Source: Ecdyonurus torrentis
Taxonomy: Eukaryota > Arthropoda > Insecta > Ephemeroptera > Heptageniidae
NCBI GenBank assembly: GCA_949318235.1
Contig: OX439131.1
Location: 1,504,169 to 1,568,168 of the forward strand
DNA: 64,000 nucleotides
Direction of reading: 5' to 3'
The position numbers and the translations under genes were made by a program. The notes beneath the pieces are model-generated. The model saw nothing but the letters and a program-made list of their open reading frames with translations. It was not told the DNA's origin and did no database searches. This document shows, in pieces, positions 42,999 through 64,000 of this stretch; positions within the stretch are counted from its first letter, which is position 1; every line of letters begins with the position of its first letter.

Positions 42999-45900
42999 CG
43001 CCCTTCAAATTTTATAATAAATTTGAATGTTGATATTTTCAATTAAAATCTTTCCTTGTTATTTGAGATTTGGATATATTTCATTTTGTGAGCCAACTTG
43101 CTTGACTGGTAGTACCTCTTGCCTCAGTAGCAGGTAGTCTTGGACTGATTGACTAACTTACTTTGCAGACCAGTCTTGAGAGAAGGAAGTCCTTGCATTG
43201 AAATATGTAAGGGTCGTCATCCAATATTGACGCACCTGTTCTCTGCCACTCAGGAAGTGGTTGCAAATGATACAAACCTTGGGGTAAGATGTTTGCAAGT
43301 TACTTACATAAGAAACATATTCCATTGTGGTTACGTGTCATAAAGTTAAAATGAAAATATAGAGGAAACCATACAGCTAAGTGAAGAGATTTTCTATATG
43401 TTGTACATGCTAGCACACAAATAAACATCATATTAGAGTATACATATCGGTTCTTCCAAATAGAGACCTCGTAGTAGAGTGTTTTTTGTCATGCAACTAT
43501 GAGCTCTATGAAAATAACAGATAAGGTTCAAGGTCGCATCACAACAAAACTCTACTACGAGGTTTCTATTTGAGGAGACCTGATATTTAAAGCCCTTGTC
43601 AACTTACTTTTTTATCATTTAGAATACTAGACTGATAATTACCATACTTTATTATCCATGAATTAGACACCATCACATTGATTTTGCATTTATTTTCCTT
43701 ATTTCGTTTATATCACGTATCTGACGTCACAATGTACCAATGGGGTCGTGATAGGGGTAGAAAACTTGAGGGAGGGGCTTAAATTTATCACGTGACCAGA
43801 GCAGTGACTGTGATTGGCGGCGGTACATTGTGACGTCAGATACGTGATATAATCGCAAAAAGGAAAATAAACGAAAATAAATACAAAATCAATGTGATGG
43901 TGTCTAATTCATGGATATTAAGGTATGGTAATTATCAGTCTAGTATTCTAAATGATAAAAAAGTAAGTTGACAAGGGATTTAAGTACTAAACTACAAGAG
44001 AATGTGTGTGCCTTATGTCAGTCCTTATTGACTAATAAAGGAACAACTGATTTAAGGCTGACTTTAAGTGATTCGCTCACATCCGCTTCTGTTTCAACGT
44101 ATTGCGCATGCGCAGTAAGTAGAAACCAAAGCTCATGTGACTAAAATTGCTTAAAGTCAGACTTTAAAACAGTTGTTCCTTTATTAGTCAATAGAATTTT
44201 TAAATGACCAAATATAACATATCTCTCCAATCTATTCTCATTAATATTAATTATTTTATATTATATAATATATGATGTATATATATTTCCTTTTTATTTT
44301 GTAATTATTGTATTGTGTATTGACTATCATTTTTAATTGTAAATTTTTATTTACAATAACCTAAGCCGATATGCATTGTTGTGTATTGTGATTGTAGGAT
44401 GAAAGAAATGAATAAATATATTTTGAATTTGAATTGAATTTGAATTTGTCTCCAAGTCTGTAATGACATGACTGACACGCTCTCTTGTAATCTTGGACTG
44501 AAATGTTATCCAATATTATGTTGATTATATCTGTGCTAGCAACAACAAACTATACAATTCTCTTCACTATGGTTAAACCAGTGTATGGTTTCCTCTATCA
44601 TTTTATTTTAAAGTTACTTTATGGACATAATGTTTGTATTTCCACTTACAGGACACACATGAGTCGTGCATGATCATCACTGGACCAAACATGGGAGGCA
44701 AATCCTCGTACATTCGTCAAGTAGCACTTCTCGTCATCATGGCACAGATTGGCTGCTACATACCAGCACAAAGTGCAACCATCTCGTTAGTTGATGCCAT
44801 TTTTACAAGGTACGTACTCTCAACTTAAGAATTATAAAATTAGAAAACTAAAGCTAGTTCAGTTATCACAGTAATGAACCAATTAGTGTCCTAGCATGAT
44901 GAGGTCCATAGCTAGTGGAAGATATTGATAGTACAGGTAGCGGGTATTACAAGTCATCTTCATCACATCTAATATTTGTGTTGACTGCCATAATTTTCAA
45001 TTCAATATGCTCTAATCTTTCTCCTACTATTTTCTGTTTTAAATTTTATTTTTAAAATTTTAACATAAATATTAGATCAACCACAATGGGTTTCCCCCCT
45101 CATTTTTCTCTAAATACTGTAGATAATATGTCAAATTGTAATGACTTGTGATGTGCACAAACGTAGGATGGGGTCTCGAGATGACCTACAACATGGTCGA
45201 AGTACGTTGCTGGTAGAGCTCGAGGAAGCGTGCAACATTCTGCAACACGCAACTCCAAACTCTCTTGCCATACTTGATGAACTGGGTCGAGGTACGAGCA
45301 GTTGTGACGGAGCAGCGCTGGCTGTCGCCTCCCTTCACCACCTCATCTCTCACGTAAGTTGTACTCATGAAGCGCCTCGTTGTATATTTCACCAGTGAAG
45401 TAGATTTACCACAGTAGATTCAGTGAATTATAATTATTTACCAAAGTGCATATCGATCTTCTCGCGTCAAGATGAAGCTTCTACACTTTACAAATTTCCG
45501 AAGAATGAACGATCTACACTTTACAAAGTCGAGGCTACCTGAAGCTTCTTCTATATAAAACAGGTAGGTGAAGCTCCGGGTAGCTGCAAATTTGTAAAGT
45601 GTAGATCGTTCATTCTTTGGAAATTTGTAAAGTGTAGTAGCTTCAGCTTGACGCGAGAAGATCGATTATATTTATTCTATCTCTCCTACACTAGCATCTT
45701 TTTACTTTTCCTACGCCTGTGTCAATATACAAAACAATGTAACTAGCTTGAATCATGATACTGTGCAGTCGGTAGGAGTAGTGCTCTGGCGAACTTTCTA
45801 GAGTTGGGGAACTCTGGGAAGTGAGGGAGGACACATTTGGCTTGCTGGCTGCCTGTCTTACACCCCCCCGTTTCATTAATTTACAATTCAACTTGCTCTA

Positions 45901-46943
45901 ATATCTACCAACTAATTTCTAATACCAAGCGCAATAGTTTTCTTCCTTTTACACATTTTTGTTGTATCCGTCAGTTATTGCACAGTTTGCTTTTACTAAT
46001 TGCTTAATCAGTCAGTAATTACAACTTCCTTGTCTTAATAAAATACTTCATATTCAGGTGGGGTGCATGACGCTGTTCGTCACCCACTACCCAGTAGTCA
46101 TGACTCTAGAACAACAAATGCCACATCTTGCTAAAAACTATCACATGGCTTTCACATTGAATGAAGGTAAGCTTTGATGTCGTCATAATTTCAATAATAA
46201 TTTAATATTTAAATTATATTTATATATTATATTTAATTATTTAAATTAAATATTTTTTTTTCAAACACATAAATAATAATAGGCCTAAATAAAAAATAAT
46301 AATAATAATAAAAATAATTTTTGAAAGTACTGCTACTGTACCAAAAAATCATTCTATACACTAATAGAAAAAAATAAACTATAAATCAATGAGATTGTGC
46401 AAATCAACATTGATTTTGCATTGGTCTCAACGGTCCCAACAATGAAGACAGGAACGCTGAGATGAGGTATACATGTTACTGAGCCATACATGATGTTTGC
46501 AGATGATTCCTCGGAGCTGCTGACGTTCCTGTACAGAGTGGAGTACGGGGGTGCTGACCACAGCTACGGCCTGAACGTAGCACGGCTTGCCAACTTGTCA
46601 CCTCACATCTTGACGTTGGCGGGGGAGAAAGCTCAGCAGTTGGAGCAGCAAGTGGTTGCTAGCAGGTCAGTTGTTTGTTACCTCTGTGCTGGCAACAGGT
46701 TCGACAAACTTAGGGGTGGCTGCACGAAGTGCTTCTTACCAGCAAAGAAAAGAAAAGAGAGAGAAAAAAAAACTTTTAAATCACATAATAAAGTTTAAAA
46801 GTTTTCTTTTTATATTTTGAGATACAAGCCGTCTAAATACAACGAATTGTTTTTTATGTTACAGTCGTCGATGTAAGAATTTCCTGCGACTTTGGCAGTG
46901 CAGTGATGTTTCAAAGTTACGAGAGGACTTGAAGTTGGTGTGA
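31759..46943 (+). CDS. msh3: DNA mismatch repair protein Msh3 (complete, 18 exons)
   Basis: Exons: 31759-32159, 32349-32532, 33476-33584, 34106-34231, 34957-35084, 36867-37021, 38590-38784, 38846-38992, 39423-39600, 39994-40181, 41100-41327, 42319-42543, 43169-43283, 44652-44809, 45167-45353, 46058-46166, 46503-46665, 46865-46943. All junction phases agree and give 1,024 residues (human MSH3 is 1,137). With Msh2, Msh3 forms MutS-beta, the nuclear ATPase that recognises insertion/deletion loops and hairpins. Seen: N-terminal PIP box QPSISKFF (37-44); mismatch-binding domain with the Msh3-type [10 protein letters not shown] (Y185, K186); connector, core and clamp; ATPase with Walker [10 protein letters not shown] (804-812), Walker [13 protein letters not shown] (880-891) and TLFVTHY (913-919). 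The start is the first Met before the PIP box; no in-frame rival is seen. Intron 4 is U12-type AT-AC. The other introns are GT-AG and full of palindromic repeats. Confidence 0.97.
32349..35084 (+). CDS. msh3: msh3 exons 2-5: mismatch-binding and connector domains
   Basis: Exons 2 (32349-32532) and 3 (33476-33584) encode YTPFEQQ, the [10 protein letters not shown] wedge segment and [20 protein letters not shown], all highly conserved in Msh3. Exon 4 (34106-34231) encodes [12 protein letters not shown] and TLIGE. Exon 5 (34957-35084) starts the connector ([13 protein letters not shown]). Exon 4 to 5 is joined across an AT-AC intron: exon 4 ends in G and exon 5 begins AT, restoring the Asp of IGED. 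Confidence 0.95.
32553..32853. mobile_element. MITE family A, copy 3
   Basis: TTAA-flanked palindrome (TTAACGGCATAGAACAC...GTGTTCCATGCCTTTAA) with AATATCAACGTTGATTTGG arms. It begins 20 bp after the 5' splice site of msh3 exon 2. A TA or TTAA target is possible. Confidence 0.8.
32929..33050. repeat. Repeat family M, copy 1
   Basis: AATTTCAAATCAAGTTGTCC and GACAAAATAACATGG are answered by CCATGTTATTTTGTC and AAATAGATTTGAAATT around GGACGCCCTATA. The same element, split by a MITE D, lies at about 62165-62545. Followed by a G19 tract (33064-33082). Confidence 0.65.
33606..34054. mobile_element. MITE family A, copy 4, carrying a nested MITE B
   Basis: TTAAAGGCGTAGAAC...GTTCTACGCCTTTAA with the family A arms. 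A family B element (33784-33923) sits at its centre, between TGACGTCAG and AGAGCCCCC. In msh3 intron 3. Confidence 0.85.
33784..33923. mobile_element. MITE family B, copy 2 (nested)
   Basis: 140-bp palindrome GGGGTCTGTTTCGTAA...TTACGAAACAGACCCC, the same family as 4979-5118. Its insertion postdates the surrounding MITE A. The target duplication is very short or lost (possibly AG). Confidence 0.85.
34232..34956 (+). other. msh3: U12-type AT-AC intron of msh3
   Basis: The 5' end is ATATCCTTTT, the U12 AT-AC consensus. The 3' end is AC (34955-34956), and a U12 branch site TCCTTGACT (34940-34948) has its adenosine about 10 nt upstream. Only this AC keeps the frame; the alternative at 34954 leads to a stop. 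Mouse Rep-3 (Msh3) was among the first genes in which an AT-AC intron was noted, so the intron is probably ancestral. It carries a MITE E insertion and long T/poly-pyrimidine tracts. Confidence 0.93.
34311..34530. mobile_element. MITE family E, copy 1, inside the AT-AC intron
   Basis: Ends CGATCTTATTGCGAAAA and TTTTTCGCAACAAGATCG, flanked by TTAT (34307-34310 and 34531-34534). Each arm holds direct repeats of GCCTATCTCG and TTTTGTCAGTGGAAGCAAAA. The 'frame' read through it is an artefact of these repeats. Confidence 0.85.
35610..36300. repeat. Palindromic repeat family F, copy 1 (msh3 intron 5)
   Basis: Outer arms TTAGAGCATGTTGCATTAAAA and TTTTCAATTCAGTGTGCTCT, then TTTGGACTTGGGATAAAATATTC and its complement, enclose an inner palindrome (35880-36205; AACTCGTGATCATCCTGCAAG). 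Related to the larger palindrome in intron 6 and to fragments near 42875, 45000 and 45885. Confidence 0.65.
36305..36521. mobile_element. MITE family E, copy 2
   Basis: 217-bp CGATCTTGTTGCG...CGCAACAAGATTG element with exact ATAT duplications (36301-36304 and 36522-36525). It interrupts the tail of the family F repeat in msh3 intron 5. Confidence 0.87.
36867..43283 (+). CDS. msh3: msh3 exons 6-13: connector, core lever and clamp
   Basis: Exon 6 gives [12 protein letters not shown] and RPVEIIM (the conserved ATGE of the connector). Exon 7 encodes a diverged stretch, then exon 8 [26 protein letters not shown], matching the human core sequence closely. Exons 9-11 encode [18 protein letters not shown] and the clamp helices, with [13 protein letters not shown]. 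Exons 12-13 encode the return of the lever and [12 protein letters not shown]. Lengths and phases of all eight exons fit a single uninterrupted frame. Confidence 0.94.
37193..38250. repeat. 1.06 kb near-perfect palindrome in msh3 intron 6
   Basis: AAACTTGCCATTCCGTTAG at the left and CTAACGGAATGGCAAGTTT at the right end two arms of about 520 bp. They are almost identical inverted copies meeting at ACCGGT (37714-37719). The arm contains the family F word GATTAGAGCACGTTGAATTG and two ~175-bp direct units ending AGCTATTCTCATCACT. Another unit continues downstream to 38570 and abuts exon 7. Confidence 0.88.
39087..39260. repeat. Repeat family I fragment (msh3 intron 8)
   Basis: GATAGGAGAAACTAGCAAGG, TTTACCATAGTGAATGAAGA and TGCCTTTGTCAGTCCTTAT are shared with copies at 47365, 49207 and 52617 and with fragments around 44000-44590. 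Confidence 0.6.
42957..42998. repeat. Poly(T) tract of 42 (msh3 intron 12)
   Basis: Uninterrupted T run. The region upstream (42565-42745) resembles a dispersed repeat also found at about 48770-49085 (TATACCTGGCC..., TTATCTTTCTA). Confidence 0.9.
43448..43590. repeat. Palindrome in msh3 intron 13
   Basis: CAAATAGAGACCTCGTAGTAG with its complement CTACTACGAGGTTTCTATTTG. Probably a MITE; no exact duplication identified. Confidence 0.7.
43589..43983. mobile_element. 395-bp palindromic element in msh3 intron 13
   Basis: Left arm AGCCCTTGTCAACTTAC... and right arm ...GTAAGTTGACAAGGGATTT, with ACGTATCTGACGTCACAATG and its complement further in. The centre holds ATCACGTGACC. Non-coding, and directly adjacent to the preceding palindrome. 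Confidence 0.8.
44028..44191. mobile_element. MITE family C, copy 3 (TA target site)
   Basis: TTGACTAATAAAGGAAC...GTTCCTTTATTAGTCAA with flanking TA (44026-44027, 44192-44193) and an ATTGCGCATGCGCAGTA centre. It interrupts a family I repeat in msh3 intron 13. Confidence 0.83.
44652..46943 (+). CDS. msh3: msh3 exons 14-18: ATPase domain and C-terminus
   Basis: Exon 14 has [19 protein letters not shown] (Walker A), exon 15 [13 protein letters not shown] (Walker B/D-loop), exon 16 [10 protein letters not shown] (H-motif) and exon 17 [10 protein letters not shown], the helix-turn-helix that holds the Msh2 interface. Exon 18 ends the protein at TGA 46941-46943. The segment just before Walker B reads [12 protein letters not shown] where the family usually has GxSTFxxEL, a conservative departure from STF. 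Confidence 0.95.
45454..45664. mobile_element. Palindromic MITE with family-E-like ends (msh3 intron 15)
   Basis: CGATCTTCTCGCGTCAAG...CTTGACGCGAGAAGATCG. The arms hold CTACACTTTACAAATTTCCG. The first seven bases match family E ends, suggesting a shared transposase. Flanking duplication is not exact. Confidence 0.75.
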
Positions 46944-47364
46944 AGTGTATCTCAAGTTATGTGTATTGTCCACATACCTCATTGTTACCTGGTGACTGTT
47001 AAGTATTAATTTATCAACAACATTTTATATAACAAGATGACGACATGCTCCAGCAAATTAGGCCACCACGGAATTCAAAATGAGCCGTTAATCCAATCAT
47101 CGCCTAAGATGAAGGTCAAGTAATTAAAATTGACCAATCACAACTAGTGTGAGCTTAACATGTATTGGAACAAGTTGGTGTCCCTATCGTGTCTTGTTAT
47201 CACAGGATAGAATAGATAAACCACCAGGCAGTGACTTAACATGGTCAAGTGAGAAGCTTGATGGTACAAATATTTACATTAAGACATTGACCATCTTCTT
47301 CTCTTACTTATAATCACAATCTTAGATTCCATTGTAAGCAAATGAAGAAAAATGATAAATTTGA

Positions 47365-47660
47365 TAGAAAAGGACAGGATAAACCAGCGTTGGCCTTTAC
47401 CATAGTGAAGATAGTCCCATAGCTTGGTAAAATTCTTGCTAGCTCACAAATAATAAACATAATGGATACCTTGGCGCACTAACCTCTACTTTCTCTCTGT
47501 AAAGACTGATGAAGGCAAAACACACTCCATCTCTCTTGTAGTTTAGTGTCCAAAGCTATCCAATGTGTTCATTTTTTTTTATCTCTGTGCTAGCAAGATT
47601 TTGACCAAGCTAGAGACTCTCTTCACTATGATAAGGCTATTGCTGGTTTTTCCTAGCATT
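47365..47660. repeat. Repeat family I, full palindromic copy
   Basis: Left AGGACAGGATAAACCAGCG, TTTACCATAGTGAAGATAGT; right ACTCTCTTCACTATG, TTGCTGGTTTTTCCTAGC. An inner arm has TTCTTGCTAGCTCACA and TGTGCTAGCAAGATTTT. The centre includes GCAAAACACACTCCAT. Confidence 0.7.
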
Positions 47661-49206
47661 TTCTTACAAAGCAATCATACTTAACCAAGATGACCTTAAT
47701 ATCTCCAACTGAAGAAGAAGAAGACTGCCTTACTTTATGTAAATATTTAGATACTTATATTTCTTTCTACACACATTTCATTGGATTAGGATGGTCACGT
47801 GGTACAAATACCATGATTCTCATTGGTCTAGTTCATTTTTCTTCGATAGGAGCCAAGCACGTATTTCAATTGCATGGATCAGCGATTTCACATTTCACAG
47901 ACAGGTTTTTCAAATTTGATTGGTTGCATTGGGTCACGTGATCATGATCTACTAATCAAGAGAGATATTTTAATTAATTTTAATTGACAGCTGTTGAACA
48001 GCTGATGTTACAAATATAAGCGTCTTTTGTGTTATCTGTGCCATCACGATCTTCATGAGAACTTGATCATATTAAGCCACTGCTTGGTGGTTTACCTGGT
48101 CTTTACTGTGATAATGTATGCAAACTCAACTGGTTTTTATTTCCTAATTATTTGTTGTAGTTGCTCCCCTCTGTTCTTGTGTACTGTACCTCTGGTTCTG
48201 ATCTTAGTGCAGCTCTATATTTTAAAAAATGCATGGTGCAAGTTTTGTATGCTGCAATGGAGCTTATTGGCGAGGAAAAATCATTAAAATTTTCTAATAG
48301 TAAAAACACATAAAAGTGTGTCTGATATTTCTCATTTAAATATTTCTGACCTCAGTGTAGTAGCTTTCTCACAAAACATGCTAAGAAGATACATCTGCAA
48401 TGTTACATTAGTAGATTTTACTGTACAAAATTTGAAAGTGTTTCTCATATAACTCATTGAAATGTTTCTGATTTCAGTGTAGTAAAAACACTAACAACAA
48501 CAACATCATCAAAAAAAAAAAAAAAAAAAAAAAAGTATTATTTTGCAATACTAAAGAATAGGACTTACAAGTTTTTCCTACGTACCTCTCCGGTAACCTC
48601 CATTGTGGTCAAGTATTTATTTCCTGTCATTTTTTAATAAAAACTTTGGTATCATTGTTCTTGTAATTTTGATTTTGTCATTTAACTCCACAAAATTGGA
48701 ACAGTATCCGTTAACTCATCTAGCCAACTAATAAGTATCCACTGTATAGACTCTGACTGCTCGCTGCTGGGCTGCAGCAACTTCAACTGTTGGCCATCAA
48801 GCGAGGCAAAAATGTTGTTCGTACACCCCAGCTTTTTACTTGCTACACAAGAAAAGCTCATTTCATTTAAATAGCCAAAGTTGATCTTTATTTTAGTAGC
48901 AGAAAACAGACAGGTTTACGAACAGCATTGGAGTAAAAGGCAAAATAGCCTCAGTCAATATTTTAAAATATCCTTACAAAAACTGCCCAATTATACCTGG
49001 CCTTGTAAAAACATCCCTTCTTACAAAGAGGAGAGCTTGATACTTTAAGTACTGCTTATCTTTCTATATTTCCTCTCTCAGTTTACAGCCCCATGTGTGA
49101 AAAAAGTTGCCACATCTAAATTTATTTAATTATCAAGAAGTTAATTGTCAATTAATTAAAATATAATAAATAGCTACAGGTTTCTAAAATTAAAGAGAAT
49201 TAAAGA

Positions 49207-49505
49207 GAAAGAGATTGGAGAAACCCAGTGCTGGCCTTACCATAGTGAAGTGAGTCTCGTAGCTTGGTGAAAATCTTACTAGCAGCGAGATAAAAAAATT
49301 AATGCTTTAAGGAAACTAATTAAGGAATGTATCATTCATAGTTTCTCTCCAAGCGTGACAATGGCAAAACACACTCCATTCCTCTTGGAGTTTGTTGCCG
49401 AAAGTTTTTTATTTATTTATTTATTTTAATCTGCGCTAGCAAGATTTTTACCAAACTAAGGGACTCTCTTCACTATGGCTGGTTTTCTACTACTGTATCC
49501 TTTTC
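49207..49505. repeat. Repeat family I copy
   Basis: GATTGGAGAAACCCAGTGC, CTTACCATAGTGAAGTGAGT at the left, CTCTCTTCACTATGGCTGG at the right, with the same internal GGCAAAACACACTCCATTCC block. Between msh3 and groucho. Confidence 0.65.
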
Positions 49506-51095
49506 TTTCAAATTTATCCCTTTTCACTGCTGTGGCTTATTTTCCTAAATATCTAATGTTAAAATAAGGTTTTTATAATATAAATAATACACAAGTATTT
49601 TTTAACATTTCACTTCATTTTCTTTTTCTTCATTTTTTTTTTTAATGTCATGTTCTAGTTAGAGATCTGAATTTGTAGCCTTAGAGCTTACATAATACAC
49701 AACTGTAATTTGTAGCGTTAGAGCTTACATAATACACAACTGTACGTACGTACGTACGTACTTAATACATTTACAATATGTTCCCTCAGCAAATCAAACT
49801 TGGAGTTGAAATAACAAAAAAATGCAACATTCTCAATAGAAAATATTTATCAAAAAAGTCATAAAGTAAAGTGTGTTAGGTACTAACAAAACTTACACAA
49901 TAAATCTCTAATCACATTTTATATCCTCTTGTACATGAAAATCAACATTGATTCTGACACTCTTATTGATTTCTAATTTATTTTTCATTATTTCTATTTT
50001 TCCGTTATGATTTCTTCTGTATATGACGTACAGCCCGTGGTCTCTCTGATTGGCTGACATACAAATTGTTCTCAAGAATTTTTTGTGGCAATTTGTAAGC
50101 TAGCCAATCAGAGCGCAGTCTGGCTGTGACATCATATACAGGAAACCACGTAACGGACAAATAGAAACAATTAGAAATATATTAGAAATCAATGAGTCGT
50201 CAAATCAATGTTGATTTTGAGTTACATTAGGATATAAGATATGAACTGAGAATTTATTTTTAAGTTTTGTTCGTCTCTAACAATGTTGCTTATTTTTTTG
50301 ATTTATTTATTTTTGCAATCAGTCGTGCAAAAAAGTTAAAAATTAACAAATATTTTTGATCATATAATGCACAACAACAATTATTGTTTTTACCAAAAAC
50401 ACTTCTAAACACTAAACATCTTTTATAATTTGCAGGTAAAACACAATAAATCAATCAATCAATCAATATTTATTTGTGCATTAATTGTTAAGACAGACTC
50501 AAGTGCAAAAATCAACGTTGATTGTTGAAATGCATTCTGTAAAACCATCAGTGAGTTTTTTTTTTAAGAAAATATAATTTTTTATAATAATTGTTTTTAT
50601 TTTTTATTTTACTGAAACAGAATTTTCAACTTTGAGTCTGTCTTTTCTAAACCATAATATTGCAATTGATACATATTTCATTATTTGTCTATAGATTATT
50701 GAAAACAGAGCTTGTACCATTCAGAGACAATTAAGAACAAAAATAGACGAAATCCTGTTTATTTAGTATTATTATTAATATTTATTATAATTATTTAATT
50801 TTATTATATATATATATTTTTAAACACTTATACACATGAAAGAACTACGTTATTTTTTTTCTCTCTAAAAGTTTATAGTAATTATGTTGATTGAAAGAGT
50901 GCTTTAAATCAAGTTTGTTTTGTTTTGTTTTCACTTAATTGTTCTGTAAAAAAGTTGTTGTTTCAATTGTTTTTGTTTTGTTTTGTTCACTGTACGCCCG
51001 CACCGAGGTAGAGAGAGAGAGAAAGAGAGGTAAGGGAGGCAACGTCATGGTTCGTACTCACTTTACAATTTGCACTTTACACTGGTTAAGTTCGG

Positions 51096-62662
<11,567 letters not shown>

Positions 62663-63121
62663 CTGGAAGCAACGACCAGCAAACTTATTATTGACTCATC
62701 ACCATAAATCTCTGTCTATCTATCTATACCTATGTGCTCAATATACAAATATGTATGTATGTGTGTATACATTCATGCACAAAACCAGCTCTAATTGTCC
62801 TTCAGGGAGCAGCTAAAGGCTATCAAATCAAAAACCTTTATAAATGTTAAGTAAGCCACCTTCACTATAGCTTTTCATCTGGTATCAAATTAATTTATTA
62901 TATATAGCTATGGTTTTATTTCATGTAATATGGTTATCAGATTTTTACTGTCTTGTTTCAATAAAATGACGGGGGGTGGGGGGATGTATTATGACTTAAA
63001 TCTGTTTAACGGCAATGTTTTCATTTTTCATGGTAATATGACTTGCAAGACAACGGAAAAGGAAAATCTAAAAAACCTCGATTGTTATCAATACATGGGC
63101 AATTTTTTCAGACTTTTTATT

Positions 63122-63157
<36 letters not shown>

Positions 63158-63743
63158 TACAAAAATAGGTGATAAAAATCAACTGCCAATAACTTATCAT
63201 TATCATTTTTCTGTCATAAGTCAATGAGAGACGAAATTTCTATTTCAAAATTTTAATATTATATTAAATTTATACACGCATCGCAGCAATGTCGTATCAC
63301 CAAGAATTGGCAAAGACCAGAATAAACGCATTGCTGTAAAATATTTTTAATTAAATAATTATATTAATAATTTTATTAAAACTAAGAAATTGCACAAAAA
63401 TAATTTAATTTTGAAACGTAATATTTTAATATTTTAGAACGTTGCTACAATTTCGGATTTAAAAATATGATATTTTTATTACGGTAAGTGGCAATTAGAC
63501 GTCAAAATATTTGTTTAAGAACAAAATTTAATTTTAAATATATCAGGGTATATAATACTGTGAAACAGAGAGAAAATCATGTGAAACATGCGGTATTTCT
63601 GCATATAGCTATAATATGCAACTTCATACACCAATTTAAGGCGAAATATCAGCTACTATGTTTATACGGGATTTGACTAAAAAGTTGTAAGGAAATAAAA
63701 ATCTGAAATTTTGCACCAGTGATACATTAAAATAAGCTATCTT

Positions 63744-63780
<37 letters not shown>

Positions 63781-64000
63781 CCAAATGTCATCAAGGCTAG
63801 ATTTTAAATTATGATGTTTTTTAAGTTTTAGTCTCATAAGAACCCATGTTAATTTCAATATTATATATTTTTCTCTTATCTGATGGTCATGGGTCTTGAA
63901 CATTTTATCATAGGTAGCTGTTACCATTCTTTCAAATGTCAACATAAAGTTTTAAAGCTTTCTGTTTAGATTTTCAGATACAAATCATCTGAATACAACA
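62663..64000. other. gro: groucho intron running off the window
   Basis: No exon is recognised here. It holds a GGGGGGTGGGGGG tract near 62971, a T run (63126-63151), an A run (63747-63777) and the start of a family K repeat. The next upstream groucho exon should lie beyond 64000. Confidence 0.5.

Larger units (their letters stand above)
46944..51095. other. Convergent intergenic region between msh3 and groucho
   Basis: Contains the msh3 3' UTR (AATAAA candidates at 47452 and 48636) and, on the minus strand, the groucho 3' UTR (candidate AATAAA at 50758-50763). It also holds two full family I repeats, a family L-like repeat around 48300-48540, a diverged MITE A (49945-50235) and a two-copy 43-bp tandem repeat (49672-49745). 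The open frames at 47690 and 48027 have no domain or splice support. Confidence 0.45.

Noticed and set aside
48027..48287. Hydrophobic 86-residue open frame, possible membrane peptide
   Set aside because: In the msh3/groucho intergenic region with AT-driven hydrophobic composition, no conserved motif and no splice or start context.

Overview
The window is strongly AT-rich eukaryotic DNA with GT-AG introns, long microsatellites and dense palindromic repeats. Three protein-coding genes have exons whose reading phases join exactly. Full-length Msh3 and Groucho/TLE orthologues with WD40 domains mark it as an animal. Many introns, a retained U12-type AT-AC intron in msh3 and the MITE load suggest a non-vertebrate, intron-rich metazoan. 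I cannot name the species or phylum from this sequence.

Layout. 1-15602: no convincing gene; palindromic elements, including a 1.1 kb foldback with an 8-bp target duplication (5660-6754), a 136-bp tandem array grown inside a MITE (12715-14260) and several short MITEs. 15603-22713 (+): six-exon gene for a secreted-then-anchored type I membrane protein (signal peptide, CUB-like region, LDL-receptor class A module, one transmembrane segment, PPAY in the tail). 22714-24340: repeats and a decayed LINE reverse-transcriptase tail. 24341-31602: a 7,262-bp foldback element with 8-bp target duplications, made of two inverted arrays of ~181-bp units that meet with no spacer. 31759-46943 (+): complete 18-exon msh3, its start codon only 156 bp after the foldback. 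46944-51095: repeat-filled convergent intergenic region. 51096-62662 (-): eleven 3' exons of groucho/TLE; the exons for most of the N-terminal Q domain lie beyond position 64000.

The three genes share no evident pathway: a surface receptor-like protein, a mismatch-repair ATPase (MutS-beta subunit) and a transcriptional corepressor. What ties the region together is its repeats. At least a dozen palindromic families occur, many in several copies and some nested. The msh3 introns hold large hairpin-forming repeats. The msh3 upstream region may have been remodelled by the foldback: YY1-like sites lie on the far side of the insertion, and NRF1-type palindromes lie in the element end that now abuts the gene.
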